Source: an uncultured Spirochaetaceae bacterium (GTDB taxonomy: Bacteria > Spirochaetota > Spirochaetia > Sphaerochaetales > Sphaerochaetaceae). From it: a stretch of 64,000 bases of DNA. The first letter of the stretch is position 1. Every line of letters begins with the position of its first letter. Positions 33,121-42,590 of this stretch are shown here, piece after piece. The notes beneath the pieces were generated by a model, which did not search any database, was not told the DNA's origin, and worked only from the letters and a program-made list of their open reading frames with translations. The DNA lies in the NCBI GenBank assembly GCA_944392935.1, contig CALXYI010000047.1:1-64000 (forward strand), given 5' to 3'. A program made the position numbers and the translations under genes.

Positions 33121-35985
33121 ATGCACGGATTCAGGGAAGGGGATATCGTATCGGGATTCAGGGTGAGGAAGGTCTCCTCGCTTCCTGACTACAGGGCGGA
33201 GGGCATCCTCCTTGAGCATGAGGCAACGGGATTCACTGTCTACTATGTCGCCTGCAGCGACAGCGAATGCTTCTTCTCGTATACGGCGTATACGCCGCCG
33301 GAGAACAGCAGGGGCATTGCCCACATAATAGAGCATACGGTGCTGTCAGGAAGCAGCCGCTATCCTGTCAAGGATCCATTCATGCATCTGGTGCGCAACA
33401 GCTGCAATACATTCCTCAATGCGCTTACCGGTGTGGACAGGACCTATTTCCCCGCAGCATCCACGGTCGCCAGGGATTTCGATAATCTCTTTTCCGTCTA
33501 TACGGATGCCGTCTTCTCGCCATTGCTGCGGGAGGAGGCATTCATGCAGGAGGGCATAAGGATATCCTCTGAAGGAGGCCTGCATTTCGAAGGCGTCGTC
33601 TTCTCGGAGATGCTCGGGGAGATGGCGGAGCATGGATATGTGGTCTCCTCTGCATCCACGCGCCCTCTCTTCGGTGATTCGCCATATCAGTATGAGTCTG
33701 GTGGCGATGCCAGGGAGATATGCGAGCTGTCATACGGAGAGTACCTCGATGCATACAGGCGCTTCTACGCTCCTGCGAATCTCTCGCTCTTCCTCTATGG
33801 TGACATGGACATAACCGATAAGCTGGAACTGCTTGACAGGGAATACCTTTCCGGCCGTGATAAGGGACGCCGCATAGAGAGGATAGGGCTTGCTGAGCGC
33901 TGGAAGGAGCCGCGGCGCTTTGATGCGGTCTCATCCGCAGAGGATGGCGATACTGATTCATCGGTGATGGTATCCTGGCTTCTCGGCGACAATGCCACGC
34001 CCGGTGAGAGCACGCTTCTGTCGCTCATGGTGGATATCCTGCTGGGCTCTCCGGGATGCCCGCTCTACAAGGCGATAGCGGAATCAGGTCTCGGCAAGGA
34101 CCTTTCCTCCGAGAGCGGCATGAGCTCCAGCTACAGGGAACTCACGTTCAGCGCGGGATTCTCGGGTGCGGATCCCGGCAGGGCGGAGGAGATAGAGGAC
34201 TTCATCCTCTCCGCGCTCAGGGAGATAGCCTCTGCCGGATTCGACAGGAAGGCTGTCGAGGCTGCGATAAGGAGGATGGAGTTCTCCACGAAGGAGATCC
34301 CCGGAGGAATACCGCAGGGCATGAGGCTGTTCTTCCAGGCAGAGAAGGCGCTTACGTTCGGCGGCGATCCCGCGCTCTTCCTCGCTCCGGTGGATACGAT
34401 ACGCTCGATACGGAAGGCATGGGAGGATAATCCGCGCTTCTTCGAGGAATGGCTGATGTCATCCCTGGTGGAGAATCCGCACAGGCTCCTCTCCGTCGTG
34501 CGCAAGGATAAGGATCACGGATCGGAGATAGAGAAGGCCATAGCCTCAGTCCTGGAGAAGAGGAAAGGGGAGTATTCGGAAGCCAGGGAGCAGGCTTTCG
34601 TTTCCTTCCAGCATTCCCCGGACAGCGAGGAGGCTGTAATGACGATCCCGCGTCTGAGGCGCTCCGATCTTCCCCGGCGCTTCGACAGGATAGAGCACAC
34701 CATCGACGGCTCCCTTGCCGTAGCTCCGATGGGGACGGGAGGCATTGTCTATACCGATATCCTCTTCGATATCTCGGACCTGGACTATGGCGGGCTGGAT
34801 GATGCGAACATACTCGCACGGCTGCTCTCGATGTGCGGTATTCCCGGCATGGACTATTCTGCCCTCGGCACGGAGCTCCGCTTCGTCTCCGGAGGCTATG
34901 CGTTCTATATCGAGTCAGGGGCGGCATCTGATGGCCGGGAGAGGATATTCCTTGTCTGCCGCCTCAAGTCGCTTCCAGAGCTGCAGGAGGAAGGGCTCGG
35001 CCTCATAAGGCGGATCCTCCTGGAAGGACTGGTCGGAGATGAGCAGAGGATAAAGGCCGCCCTCACGGATATCGCTACCGATTTCTCGAGTTCCGTCGTG
35101 CAGAGCGGGCATACATATGCCTCATCGCTTGCGGCGGCTTCCCTCTCGCCTTCGCTGTATATCGGGGAGAGGCTCTCCGGGGTGACATGCTGGTATACGG
35201 TGGAGGAGATGCTCTCCTCTGATATGGCTGCCCTGGGGGAAAGGATGCTTTCGCTCCGCAGCAGGATCATATCGAGGGACAGGATCATGGTCCATGTCAC
35301 GGCGGAGGATGAGGATATGGAAAGGGCAGCAGGGGCTGCACGCTCGTTCATCTCCGCAATCCCCTGCGGTGGAGGCATGGAAAGGACGGAGCATGCTGTT
35401 CCGGCCCTTCCTGCCGCGATGGCCCGCACGCTTTCCTCCTCTGTCTCATTCATAGGGATCGCAGGCCGTGCGCCCGGCATGGATGAGCCGATCTCGTCTG
35501 CAGTCCGCATCTACCTCTCGATCCTTTCCTCCACTGTCCTGTGGAAGCGGATAAGGGAGAAGGGCGGTGCGTATGGCACCGGTGCCTATATCGACTATAC
35601 GGAGAGGTACTTCACGTTCTACTCCTACCGCGATCCCCGCCTCGATGCCACTATCGATGATTTCCTGTCGGCTGCCGAGGATATCCGGATAGATGCGGAG
35701 AGCATCGACGATGCAGTGATCGGCGTGCTGTCACGGGATCTCAGGCCCTCTGTCCCCGCGATAAGGTCCCTTGTGGACATAAGGCGGATCATATACCGCA
35801 TAAGCGATGAGGACAGATACCGCAAGCAGTGCGAGATCCTCTCCCTTGATGAGGAGGCCGTCAGGGAAGGCGGACGTGCGTTCGCCGATTGCCTTCGCGC
35901 AGGTATCTCGATCGCCGCGATATGCGACAGGAGGAATGCCGAGCAGTCGCGCTTCCCGTTCGCATTGCAGAGCCTTCCGCAGTGA
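33121..35985 (+). CDS. M16C metallopeptidase, presequence protease (PreP/falcilysin) type
   Basis: This is a large zinc peptidase of 954 residues that degrades short, unfolded peptides in a closed chamber. The inverted zinc motif HIIEH sits at about 63-67 within GIAHIIEHTVLSGSSRYP, followed by the family blocks NALTGVDRTYFPAAS and YTDAVFSPLL. The length and two-half architecture, including an inactive C-terminal half with RIREKGGAYGTGAYIDY (about 808-824), match PreP, falcilysin and Cym1. The ORF can be extended upstream to 32716, but that region is the divergent nfo gene and its promoter. No signal peptide is present, so it is probably cytoplasmic. Confidence 0.94.
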   Translation: MHGFREGDIVSGFRVRKVSSLPDYRAEGILLEHEATGFTVYYVACSDSECFFSYTAYTPPENSRGIAHIIEHTVLSGSSRYPVKDPFMHLVRNSCNTFLNALTGVDRTYFPAASTVARDFDNLFSVYTDAVFSPLLREEAFMQEGIRISSEGGLHFEGVVFSEMLGEMAEHGYVVSSASTRPLFGDSPYQYESGGDAREICELSYGEYLDAYRRFYAPANLSLFLYGDMDITDKLELLDREYLSGRDKGRRIERIGLAERWKEPRRFDAVSSAEDGDTDSSVMVSWLLGDNATPGESTLLSLMVDILLGSPGCPLYKAIAESGLGKDLSSESGMSSSYRELTFSAGFSGADPGRAEEIEDFILSALREIASAGFDRKAVEAAIRRMEFSTKEIPGGIPQGMRLFFQAEKALTFGGDPALFLAPVDTIRSIRKAWEDNPRFFEEWLMSSLVENPHRLLSVVRKDKDHGSEIEKAIASVLEKRKGEYSEAREQAFVSFQHSPDSEEAVMTIPRLRRSDLPRRFDRIEHTIDGSLAVAPMGTGGIVYTDILFDISDLDYGGLDDANILARLLSMCGIPGMDYSALGTELRFVSGGYAFYIESGAASDGRERIFLVCRLKSLPELQEEGLGLIRRILLEGLVGDEQRIKAALTDIATDFSSSVVQSGHTYASSLAAASLSPSLYIGERLSGVTCWYTVEEMLSSDMAALGERMLSLRSRIISRDRIMVHVTAEDEDMERAAGAARSFISAIPCGGGMERTEHAVPALPAAMARTLSSSVSFIGIAGRAPGMDEPISSAVRIYLSILSSTVLWKRIREKGGAYGTGAYIDYTERYFTFYSYRDPRLDATIDDFLSAAEDIRIDAESIDDAVIGVLSRDLRPSVPAIRSLVDIRRIIYRISDEDRYRKQCEILSLDEEAVREGGRAFADCLRAGISIAAICDRRNAEQSRFPFALQSLPQ

Positions 35986-35991
35986 TAGCTG

Positions 35992-36000
35992 TGGTATAAT
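35992..36000 (+). promoter_or_regulatory. Extended -10 promoter of glpK, leaderless
   Basis: TGG followed by a perfect TATAAT (35995-36000) forms an extended -10 element, which can work without a good -35. Six bases separate it from the ATG at 36007. Confidence 0.6.
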
Positions 36001-36006
36001 CATCCT

Positions 36007-37518
36007 ATGGGATACGTAGGAGCGATAGACCAGGGTACCACGAGCACCCGTTTCATGATATTCGACGACAAGGGCTGCGCTGTCTCGTCTGCGCAGATCG
36101 AGCACAGGCAGATATATCCCCGTCCGGGCTGGGTCGAGCACGATGCCGAGGAGATCTGGGAGAACACCTGCAAGGTCATCCGCAGCGCCCTTGAGGGCGC
36201 AGGGCTTTCCGGATCCGATCTCAGCGCGATAGGGATCACGAACCAGAGGGAGACCATCGTTCCATACGACAGGACGACAGGGAAGCCGGTGCACAATGCA
36301 ATAGTCTGGCAGGATCTGCGTGGGGAGGCGTACCTTGCCGAGCTTTCGCAGGTCCTTCCGGAGGAGGAGCTGAGGAAGCGTACCGGTCTTCTCTATTCGC
36401 CGTATTTCTCAGCCAGCAAGATCCGCTGGCTGCTGGATAATGTCCCTCGTGTGAGGAAGGCTGCGGAGAGCCGGAGCATCGTCTTCGGCACCATGGATTC
36501 CTATCTTGCCGCACGCCTTACGGGCTGCCGCGCGATAGTCACGGATGTGACGAATGCCTCGCGCTATATGCTGATGGACATCTCCACAGGGGAATGGGAT
36601 CCCTGGCTGCTGTCGACGACAGGGATAGACCGTTCGCTCCTTCCTGACATCGTGTCATCCTCCGGAGTGATCTTCGGCTATACCGATCCGTCCGGCCCTC
36701 TCGGAGCGGAAGTGCCTGTTGCCGGAATGCTCGGTGACCAGCAGGCCGCTCTCTTCGGACAGGCCTGCTTCTCCCGGGGGGAGTCGAAATGCACGTACGG
36801 CACAGGCTGCTTCATGCTCACCAATACAGGCGAGGATCTCTGCTTCTCATCCCATGGGCTCATAACCACGGCCGCATACAGGATAGGGGACGGGAAGATG
36901 CACTATGCACTCGAGGGCTCAGTGGCTGTCGCCGGATCGCTTGTCCAGTGGGTGCGCGACCAGCTGAAGATGGTATCCTCGCCTAAGGAACTTGATGCCC
37001 TTGCAGCATCCGTGCCGGATAACGGAGGTGTATATATCGTCCCGGCCTTCTCAGGCCTCTTCGCTCCATACTGGCGCAGCGATGCCCGCGGAGTGATCGC
37101 AGGACTCACGGGCTATGCTACCCGTGCGCACATCTGCCGTGCAGTGCTGGAGGCGACGGCATTCCAGGCGAACGATATCTTCAGCGCGATGGAGATGGAC
37201 AGCGGGATAAAGGTGACAAGCCTGAAGGTCGATGGAGGCATGACGAATTCCATCCCGCTGATGGCATTCCAGGCGGATATCATGCGCGTCCCCGTGATAA
37301 GGCCGCAGATAGTCGAGACGACATGCCTTGGCGCCTGCTACGCCGCAGGCCTGACCGTATCGCTGTGGGACAGCACGGATACGCTGCGCGGATACTGGAA
37401 GGAGCAGATGAGATGGCTGCCTACGATGGGTGGCAAAGAACGTGAAAACAAGATAGGATTCTGGAAGAAGGCAGTAAGCCGTACCCTCGGCTGGATGAGT
37501 GCCGGAGAGGAGAGCTGA
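36007..37518 (+). CDS. glpK: Glycerol kinase
   Basis: This enzyme phosphorylates glycerol to glycerol 3-phosphate for lipid synthesis or catabolism. The 503 residues match the usual FGGY kinase size, with AIDQGTTSTRFMIFD (phosphate loop, 5-19), the conserved ITNQRETIVPYDRTTGKP and NAIVWQD region (about 77-105), GDQQAALFGQ (about 243-252), and the C-terminal VDGGMTNS nucleotide loop (about 410). No glpF, glpD or regulator gene is adjacent. It leads a run of genes for c-di-AMP and housekeeping enzymes, with cdaA starting on the next base after the stop. Confidence 0.96.
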   Translation: MGYVGAIDQGTTSTRFMIFDDKGCAVSSAQIEHRQIYPRPGWVEHDAEEIWENTCKVIRSALEGAGLSGSDLSAIGITNQRETIVPYDRTTGKPVHNAIVWQDLRGEAYLAELSQVLPEEELRKRTGLLYSPYFSASKIRWLLDNVPRVRKAAESRSIVFGTMDSYLAARLTGCRAIVTDVTNASRYMLMDISTGEWDPWLLSTTGIDRSLLPDIVSSSGVIFGYTDPSGPLGAEVPVAGMLGDQQAALFGQACFSRGESKCTYGTGCFMLTNTGEDLCFSSHGLITTAAYRIGDGKMHYALEGSVAVAGSLVQWVRDQLKMVSSPKELDALAASVPDNGGVYIVPAFSGLFAPYWRSDARGVIAGLTGYATRAHICRAVLEATAFQANDIFSAMEMDSGIKVTSLKVDGGMTNSIPLMAFQADIMRVPVIRPQIVETTCLGACYAAGLTVSLWDSTDTLRGYWKEQMRWLPTMGGKERENKIGFWKKAVSRTLGWMSAGEES

Positions 37519-38340
37519 GTGTTCGATGTTCTTGCAGAGCTGAGCGTCTATGATTACCTGAGGCTGTTTGCGGAGATTGCCGTGCTCACTGTCGTGATCT
37601 ACCGCATCTACATAGCCATTGCTGACACGAAGGCCACGGAGGTCATCGGGGTGCTTGCCGCTGCAGTGGTCGCGTATCTGCTGTGCCTTGTGCTCAGGCT
37701 CGATGTGCTCACGGCGATCATAAGGATGCTGGCTGTACCGTTCCTGATGCTGATCTGTGTCTTCTACCATCCTGAGCTGAGGAGGGCATTCTCATCCTCG
37801 TTCACCAGGAAATCGAGGTTCTTCCGCTCGCAGCAGACGACAGGTGACCAGATAGATTCGATACTCAACGCCTGCAATATCCTCGTGGAGAAGAAGAGAG
37901 GCGCCCTCATCGTCTTCCCCCGCCATACCGATATACAGTCGATCCTCGATTCAGGCACGAAGCTCAATGCGGATCTGTCATCCACTCTGATACTCACCAT
38001 ATTCGATCATGATACGCCGCTCCATGATGGCGCATGCGTGATACAGGGCGGAAGGATAACCTATGCCGCATGCTATCTGCCTCTTTCTGAGCAGAGGAAC
38101 ATCAAGGCTACGTTCGGCACGAGGCACAGGGCCTCGCTGGGGCTGGCAGAGGAGTCCGATGCCGTGATCCTCGTCGTATCCGAGGAGACCGGAGCGATAT
38201 CCCTGGCATACAATGCGAATATCTACTATGATCTCTCATCCGACACGATAAAGAAGACGCTGCTGAAGCTGCTGAGCTTCCGCGATGTGCTTCCGGATGA
38301 GCCGCAGCAGAAGGAGAATGCGGAAGGAGAGGCCACATGA
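37519..38340 (+). CDS. cdaA: Diadenylate cyclase CdaA
   Basis: This membrane enzyme makes cyclic di-AMP from two ATP. The 273 residues have three N-terminal membrane helices (about 12-32, 37-54, 61-78), then the DAC domain with FDHDTPLHDGACVI (DGA motif, about 168-170) and GTRHRASLGLAE (RHRAS, about 200-204). The start is GTG directly after the glpK stop. The adjacent YbbR-domain gene is the usual regulator partner. c-di-AMP commonly controls potassium uptake, and a TrkA/TrkH pair lies at 2958-5773. Confidence 0.95.
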   Translation: MFDVLAELSVYDYLRLFAEIAVLTVVIYRIYIAIADTKATEVIGVLAAAVVAYLLCLVLRLDVLTAIIRMLAVPFLMLICVFYHPELRRAFSSSFTRKSRFFRSQQTTGDQIDSILNACNILVEKKRGALIVFPRHTDIQSILDSGTKLNADLSSTLILTIFDHDTPLHDGACVIQGGRITYAACYLPLSEQRNIKATFGTRHRASLGLAEESDAVILVVSEETGAISLAYNANIYYDLSSDTIKKTLLKLLSFRDVLPDEPQQKENAEGEAT

Positions 38341-38732
38341 AGCAGAGCAAGCTCCTGTCGGGAATCCTCCAGAACTGGGTGGCGAAGGTCTTCTCCTTCA
38401 TCATTGCCCTTGCGATCGTCGTGTCCGTCAGGTTCCTCAATGTCAATGACAGGGTGGTCACAGTACCGCTGGATGTCACGCTGCCTGAGTCCTACAGGGC
38501 AGCATCACTTGTTCCCGATACTGTCGATATCGTCATAACAGGGAGCGACAGCATAATCTATCTCGTCGATCCAGAGGGGATAGAGGCCTCTGCTGATTTC
38601 TCCGCAGTAGATGGGGCAGGCATAGTCCGCGTTCCTGTCGGGCTCTCATATCCTGATGACATATACACACGGGACGGCCTGACCGTGAGCGCGCGTCCGT
38701 CAAGCGTCAGGATCCTCTTCGAGGAGTTCTGA
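38337..38732 (+). CDS. YbbR-domain protein (CdaR-like)
   Basis: This single-pass membrane protein of 131 residues has a helix at about 15-33 followed by one YbbR domain (TVPLDVTLPESYRAASLVPD, DIVITGSDSIIYLVD). CdaR proteins with several YbbR domains bind and modulate CdaA; this one has a single domain and so is much shorter than the Bacillus protein. The overlaps with cdaA (4 bases) and acpS (1 base) support co-expression. Confidence 0.82.
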   Translation: MKQSKLLSGILQNWVAKVFSFIIALAIVVSVRFLNVNDRVVTVPLDVTLPESYRAASLVPDTVDIVITGSDSIIYLVDPEGIEASADFSAVDGAGIVRVPVGLSYPDDIYTRDGLTVSARPSSVRILFEEF

Positions 38733-39085
38733 TGATAAGGGGCATCGGTGTCGATATCTCCCGGGTAAGCCGCTTCGACGGCATGGAAGGACGGCTTCTT
38801 GCCAGGATATTCGCCCCATCCGAGATCGCTGCGGCGCCTTCTGCACGATCGGAGTACTTCGCATCGCGGTTTGCTGCGAAGGAGGCACTGGCCAAGGCGC
38901 TCGGCACGGGGATAAGGGGATTCTCCCTTCCTGAGATAGCGGTCGGGGAGAATGAGGACGGCAAGCCGTTCTTCGTCCTGTCCGGACGGGCCCGGGAGGC
39001 CGCAGCCGGGCTCCGTCTCCACCTCTCCCTCAGCCATGAAAGGGAATATGCGGTGGCCATGGTGGTAGCTGAAGATGAGATCTGA
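38732..39085 (+). CDS. acpS: Holo-[acyl-carrier-protein] synthase
   Basis: This enzyme transfers 4'-phosphopantetheine from CoA to acyl carrier protein. The 117 residues show the magnesium-binding GIGVDISRVSRF (4-15) and ASRFAAKEALAKALG (about 48-62), then LSLSHEREYAVAMV near the C-terminus. The length is normal for AcpS. The ATG overlaps the preceding stop. Confidence 0.93.
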   Translation: MIRGIGVDISRVSRFDGMEGRLLARIFAPSEIAAAPSARSEYFASRFAAKEALAKALGTGIRGFSLPEIAVGENEDGKPFFVLSGRAREAAAGLRLHLSLSHEREYAVAMVVAEDEI

Positions 39086-39137
39086 CTGGAAACGCCCATC
39101 CGAGTACTCCCTGCCCGCAGAAGGGGAGAAGAGGATA

Positions 39138-39923
39138 ATGCTCACGATCTCATATGATGGTTCGCTCTTCCATGGCTGGCAGGCGCAGGGCAATGCCGCT
39201 TCCGTGCAGGGAACGCTTTCAGAGGTGCTTTCCGGCATACTCGGAAGCAGCGTGCCGGTATTCGGCTCAGGTCGCACGGATGCAGGGGTCCATGCACTCA
39301 GGCAGGTGTGCCATTTCGATACTTCGTCAGCAATCGATCCCGAGCGCTTCGCCCTGATACTCAACACGCGTCTTCCCAGGAGCATCAGGGTCCTCTCATC
39401 GTCAGCCGCACCGCCTCTTTTCCATGCGCGCTTCTCTACGATGTCCAGGGAATACTGGTATCTGCTTAAGAGGGAGCGCGAGATGCTTCCGTGGGATGAC
39501 AGGCATATCGCAGCCGTCCGTGATTTCCCTGCCATCGGGATGCTGCAGCAGTATGCCTCAGCCCTTGCAGGCACCCATGACTTCACGACATTCGCATCTG
39601 CCCGCGACCCATCGCAGTCCCGTGTCCGCGATATCTACATCTCCGAGTGGGATATCATCCATGACGGCTTCGGATTCGAGGTGCTGCGCTACAGGACTGC
39701 GGGGAATGCATTCCTGTATCATCAGGTGAGGAGCATGGTGGGAACGATGATGGAGGCTGCCGCAGCGGGAGAGGGACCCGAAGCCTTCCGCGGGCGGCTA
39801 GAGGCTGCGGACAGGAACATGGCCCTCCGCACGGCTAAGCCTGACGGGCTGTATCTGGCGGATGTGAGCTATGATCCGGATAGATACCAATGGTTCGAGG
39901 ATATGCATGGAAAGCAGGAATGA
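39138..39923 (+). CDS. truA: tRNA pseudouridine synthase A
   Basis: This enzyme makes pseudouridine at positions 38-40 of tRNA anticodon arms. The 261 residues begin with LTISYDGSLFHGWQAQ (2-17) and contain the catalytic Asp in GSGRTDAGVHALRQ (about 45-58), DFTTFAS, and YHQVRSMVGTMM near the C-terminus. ATG at 39138 is chosen because homology begins there and AGGGGAG lies upstream. An ATG at 39075, overlapping acpS by 11 bases, would add 21 non-conserved residues and cannot be excluded. Confidence 0.93.
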   Translation: MLTISYDGSLFHGWQAQGNAASVQGTLSEVLSGILGSSVPVFGSGRTDAGVHALRQVCHFDTSSAIDPERFALILNTRLPRSIRVLSSSAAPPLFHARFSTMSREYWYLLKREREMLPWDDRHIAAVRDFPAIGMLQQYASALAGTHDFTTFASARDPSQSRVRDIYISEWDIIHDGFGFEVLRYRTAGNAFLYHQVRSMVGTMMEAAAAGEGPEAFRGRLEAADRNMALRTAKPDGLYLADVSYDPDRYQWFEDMHGKQE

Positions 39924-40590
39924 GCGTGAATATCTGATGGCGCTTATCGATGAGGCTGAGCGCATCATATCATCGGATCCCCTCGGGGAGGATATGGCTC
40001 CGGTGTCATATACGCTGCAGGAACGGAAGAATGAGGAGGCGGTGAAGGAAGACAGCCTTGCGGAGCTCTACGCAGAGGCGGCTTCATGCCATGCATGCAG
40101 CGGCTATCAGTGCAGGCGCGGTGCCGTGCCGATGATAGCCAAGCGGAATCCGAAGGTGCTGTTCATCATCCCGTTTCCGGAAGGCGGTACGGTGCTCTCC
40201 CCATCCAGCCTGCCGGTTTTCCGCGCATGGTGGCATGATTCCCTCCTTCTGGAGGAGGGGGAGTGGGCCCTCACCTCTGTGATAAAATGCCCTGTCGGGC
40301 GCTTCAGCGCAGAGGCTGCAGGAAGCTGCCGTGCCTTCCTTCGCAGGGAGATGTCTGAGATGGATCCGTCCGCCATGGTCATAATGGGGCATGAGGCCGC
40401 AGCCTACATCCTTGGCCGTGACCTGCCGATGGAGGGATTCCGGTCAGAGCGCTTCGTCGTCAACCACATACCGTCCTATGTTACGTATACCCCTGCCGAT
40501 TATGCTGCCGATCCATCCCTCAGGCGCGCCATCTGGAACGATATGCTCTTCATAAGGAAGGCGATCGGCACGGAGGGGCGCAGACGCTGA
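39907..40590 (+). CDS. Uracil-DNA glycosylase superfamily protein with altered active-site motif
   Basis: The 227 residues resemble family 4/5 uracil-DNA glycosylases. They keep four candidate [4Fe-4S] cysteines (CHAC at about 59-62, IKCPVG near 128, SCRAF near 139), the GHEAAAYIL helix and a late NHIPSY block. The GEAPG catalytic loop of active enzymes is replaced by IPFPEGG, and the final HPS reads HIPS. Glycosylase activity is therefore uncertain. Between truA and priA a DNA-repair role is plausible. The ATG lies inside the truA 3' end, and the stop overlaps priA. Confidence 0.65.
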   Translation: MESRNEREYLMALIDEAERIISSDPLGEDMAPVSYTLQERKNEEAVKEDSLAELYAEAASCHACSGYQCRRGAVPMIAKRNPKVLFIIPFPEGGTVLSPSSLPVFRAWWHDSLLLEEGEWALTSVIKCPVGRFSAEAAGSCRAFLRREMSEMDPSAMVIMGHEAAAYILGRDLPMEGFRSERFVVNHIPSYVTYTPADYAADPSLRRAIWNDMLFIRKAIGTEGRRR

Positions 40591-42551
40591 TGTACGCCAG
40601 TATCCTTCTCCAGCTGCCTTACGAGGCGGAATACAGCTATTCAATCCCTCCGGAACTCGAGGATAAGGCTGTCTTCGGCGTACGCTGCATCGTTCCATTC
40701 GGCAGAAGGAAGATGACAGGCTTCATCGTCTCGGTCTCAGAGGAGAAGCCGGAAGGCGATTATGAGCTCCGCGCGATAGAGCGCGTGATAGACGCAGCCC
40801 CCGTGTTCAATGAGGAGCTTCTGGATATAGCCAGATGGATGAGCTGGATGTATTTCTCCCCATCGGGGCTGAATCTGTCGATGATGATACCATCCGGACG
40901 AAGGGAAAGCGGCATCAGCCCGTTCTCGTCAGAGGCTTCGTTCAGGGCTATAGACAAGCTCACTTCATGCCAGGAAAGGGCGCTTGCAGCGCTCCGGAGC
41001 AGCGGAAGCGGCATCTTCTATCTCTTCGGCGTCACCGGATCGGGGAAGAGCGAGGTCTATCTAAGGCGTGCGGAGGATGTGATAGCCGCAGGGCATCAGG
41101 TGCTCTACATGGTGCCGGAGATAACGCTTTCGGAACAGCTTTCCGAAGAAGTCTCATCACGCTTTTCGGGACGTGTCGCCATCATCCATTCCGGTCTTAC
41201 GCCCTCCCAGCGCCTGAAGGCATGGCATCAGGCCGCAGCAGGGGAGATAGATATCCTCATAGGTGCGCGCAGCAGTGTCTTCGCGCCGTTTGCCGATCTT
41301 GCCCTGATCATACTGGATGAGGAGCATGAGACATCCTATAAATCCGGCAGTGCGCCGCGGTACCATGCGCGGCAGGTGGCGGAATACAGGGCCAGGAAGA
41401 ATGGAATACAGCTTGTCATGGGCTCTGCCACCCCATCGCTGGAGGCATGGCATGCGATGGAGGCTAAGAGGATAAGGCGCATCGACATGCCGGAGCGCAT
41501 AGGGGAAGGACGCTATCCCAGGATCGAGGTCGTCAATATCCTCCGGGAGAAGCGGAGCATCTCCCGGGAGCTGGAGGCAGCCATACGGGAAGCCCTGAAA
41601 GCCAGACGCGGTGTTATCCTCTTCCTGAACAGAAGGGGCTATACATACGGCTATGCATGCAGCGAGTGCGGACATATACTCACATGCCCCAACTGCTCTG
41701 TATCCCTCACGTACCATAAGGATGCGAACCGGCTGGTCTGCCATACATGCGGATTCTCGGAGCCTCCTGTATCGGTATGCCCGGAGTGCTTCTCACGTTC
41801 GCTCTCTCCCCATGGATTCGGAACGGAGAACATCGAGGAGGAGGCGAAGGCCCTCTTCCCGTTCGCGCGGATAGCGCGCCTTGATACCGATACCGCGGCA
41901 AGCAAGGGCAGGGTACAGGAGATACTCCAGGGCTTCAGGGACGGTCATATAGATATACTCCTGGGGACGCAGATGATAGCCAAGGGCCTGAATTTCCCCC
42001 TTGTTTCGCTGATTGGCGTGCTCAATGCCGATTCCTCGCTTGCCATCCCCGATTTCCGCGCATCGGAAAGGACCTTCGATCTTCTGCATCAGGTCGCAGG
42101 CAGGGCCGGCCGCTACAGGGATGACGGATTCGTCATAATACAGACCACGCAGCCATTCGCGCCTGCCATCTCGGCTGCTGCGGACAATGATCTCTGCAGG
42201 TTCTACGCAAAGGAGCTTGCAGAGAGGAAGGCCACGCTCTTCCCTCCGTTCTCCCGCCTCATCAATCTCACCATCCGCGGACGCAGCGATGAAAGGATAC
42301 GCGCTGTGGCTGAGGCGCTTGGCAAGGCTGCAGGCGATCTGGAGAGGAAGGAGGAGTATGGAGACGTCGAGGTGTTCTCTCCAGCGCCCTGCCTAGTGGA
42401 GAGGAAAGCGCAGTACTACAGGTACCATATCCTCCTCAGATGCAGCGAGCCGGCAGTGCTGCTGCGGTTCGCCCATGAGCTTGTCTCCTCGTTCACCGTC
42501 CCGTCGTATGCGTATCTTGAGATAGACACGGATCCTGTATCGCTGATGTGA
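40590..42551 (+). CDS. priA: Primosomal protein N' (replication restart helicase PriA)
   Basis: PriA is a 3'-5' helicase that loads the replisome at collapsed forks. The 653 residues contain a compact 3'-DNA-binding domain (1-95), Walker A GVTGSGKSEVY (about 148-158), the DEEHETSYK Walker B (about 246-254), and the zinc-binding insertion with CSECGHILTCPNC and CHTCGF...CPEC (about 355-405). They end with the helicase core QVAGRAGRY (about 496). It is shorter than E. coli PriA (732), mostly in the N-terminal region. The start overlaps the previous stop as TGATG. Confidence 0.95.
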   Translation: MYASILLQLPYEAEYSYSIPPELEDKAVFGVRCIVPFGRRKMTGFIVSVSEEKPEGDYELRAIERVIDAAPVFNEELLDIARWMSWMYFSPSGLNLSMMIPSGRRESGISPFSSEASFRAIDKLTSCQERALAALRSSGSGIFYLFGVTGSGKSEVYLRRAEDVIAAGHQVLYMVPEITLSEQLSEEVSSRFSGRVAIIHSGLTPSQRLKAWHQAAAGEIDILIGARSSVFAPFADLALIILDEEHETSYKSGSAPRYHARQVAEYRARKNGIQLVMGSATPSLEAWHAMEAKRIRRIDMPERIGEGRYPRIEVVNILREKRSISRELEAAIREALKARRGVILFLNRRGYTYGYACSECGHILTCPNCSVSLTYHKDANRLVCHTCGFSEPPVSVCPECFSRSLSPHGFGTENIEEEAKALFPFARIARLDTDTAASKGRVQEILQGFRDGHIDILLGTQMIAKGLNFPLVSLIGVLNADSSLAIPDFRASERTFDLLHQVAGRAGRYRDDGFVIIQTTQPFAPAISAAADNDLCRFYAKELAERKATLFPPFSRLINLTIRGRSDERIRAVAEALGKAAGDLERKEEYGDVEVFSPAPCLVERKAQYYRYHILLRCSEPAVLLRFAHELVSSFTVPSYAYLEIDTDPVSLM

Positions 42552-42554
42552 GTG

Positions 42555-42584
42555 TTGACTATGACGCGCCGGGAAGTACATCAT
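42555..42584 (+). promoter_or_regulatory. Possible promoter of the DUF3842 gene, leaderless
   Basis: TTGACT (42555-42560) and CATCAT (42579-42584) are 18 bases apart with 6 bases to the ATG at 42591. The -10 box is weak. Confidence 0.35.
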
Positions 42585-42590
42585 CGCGGT

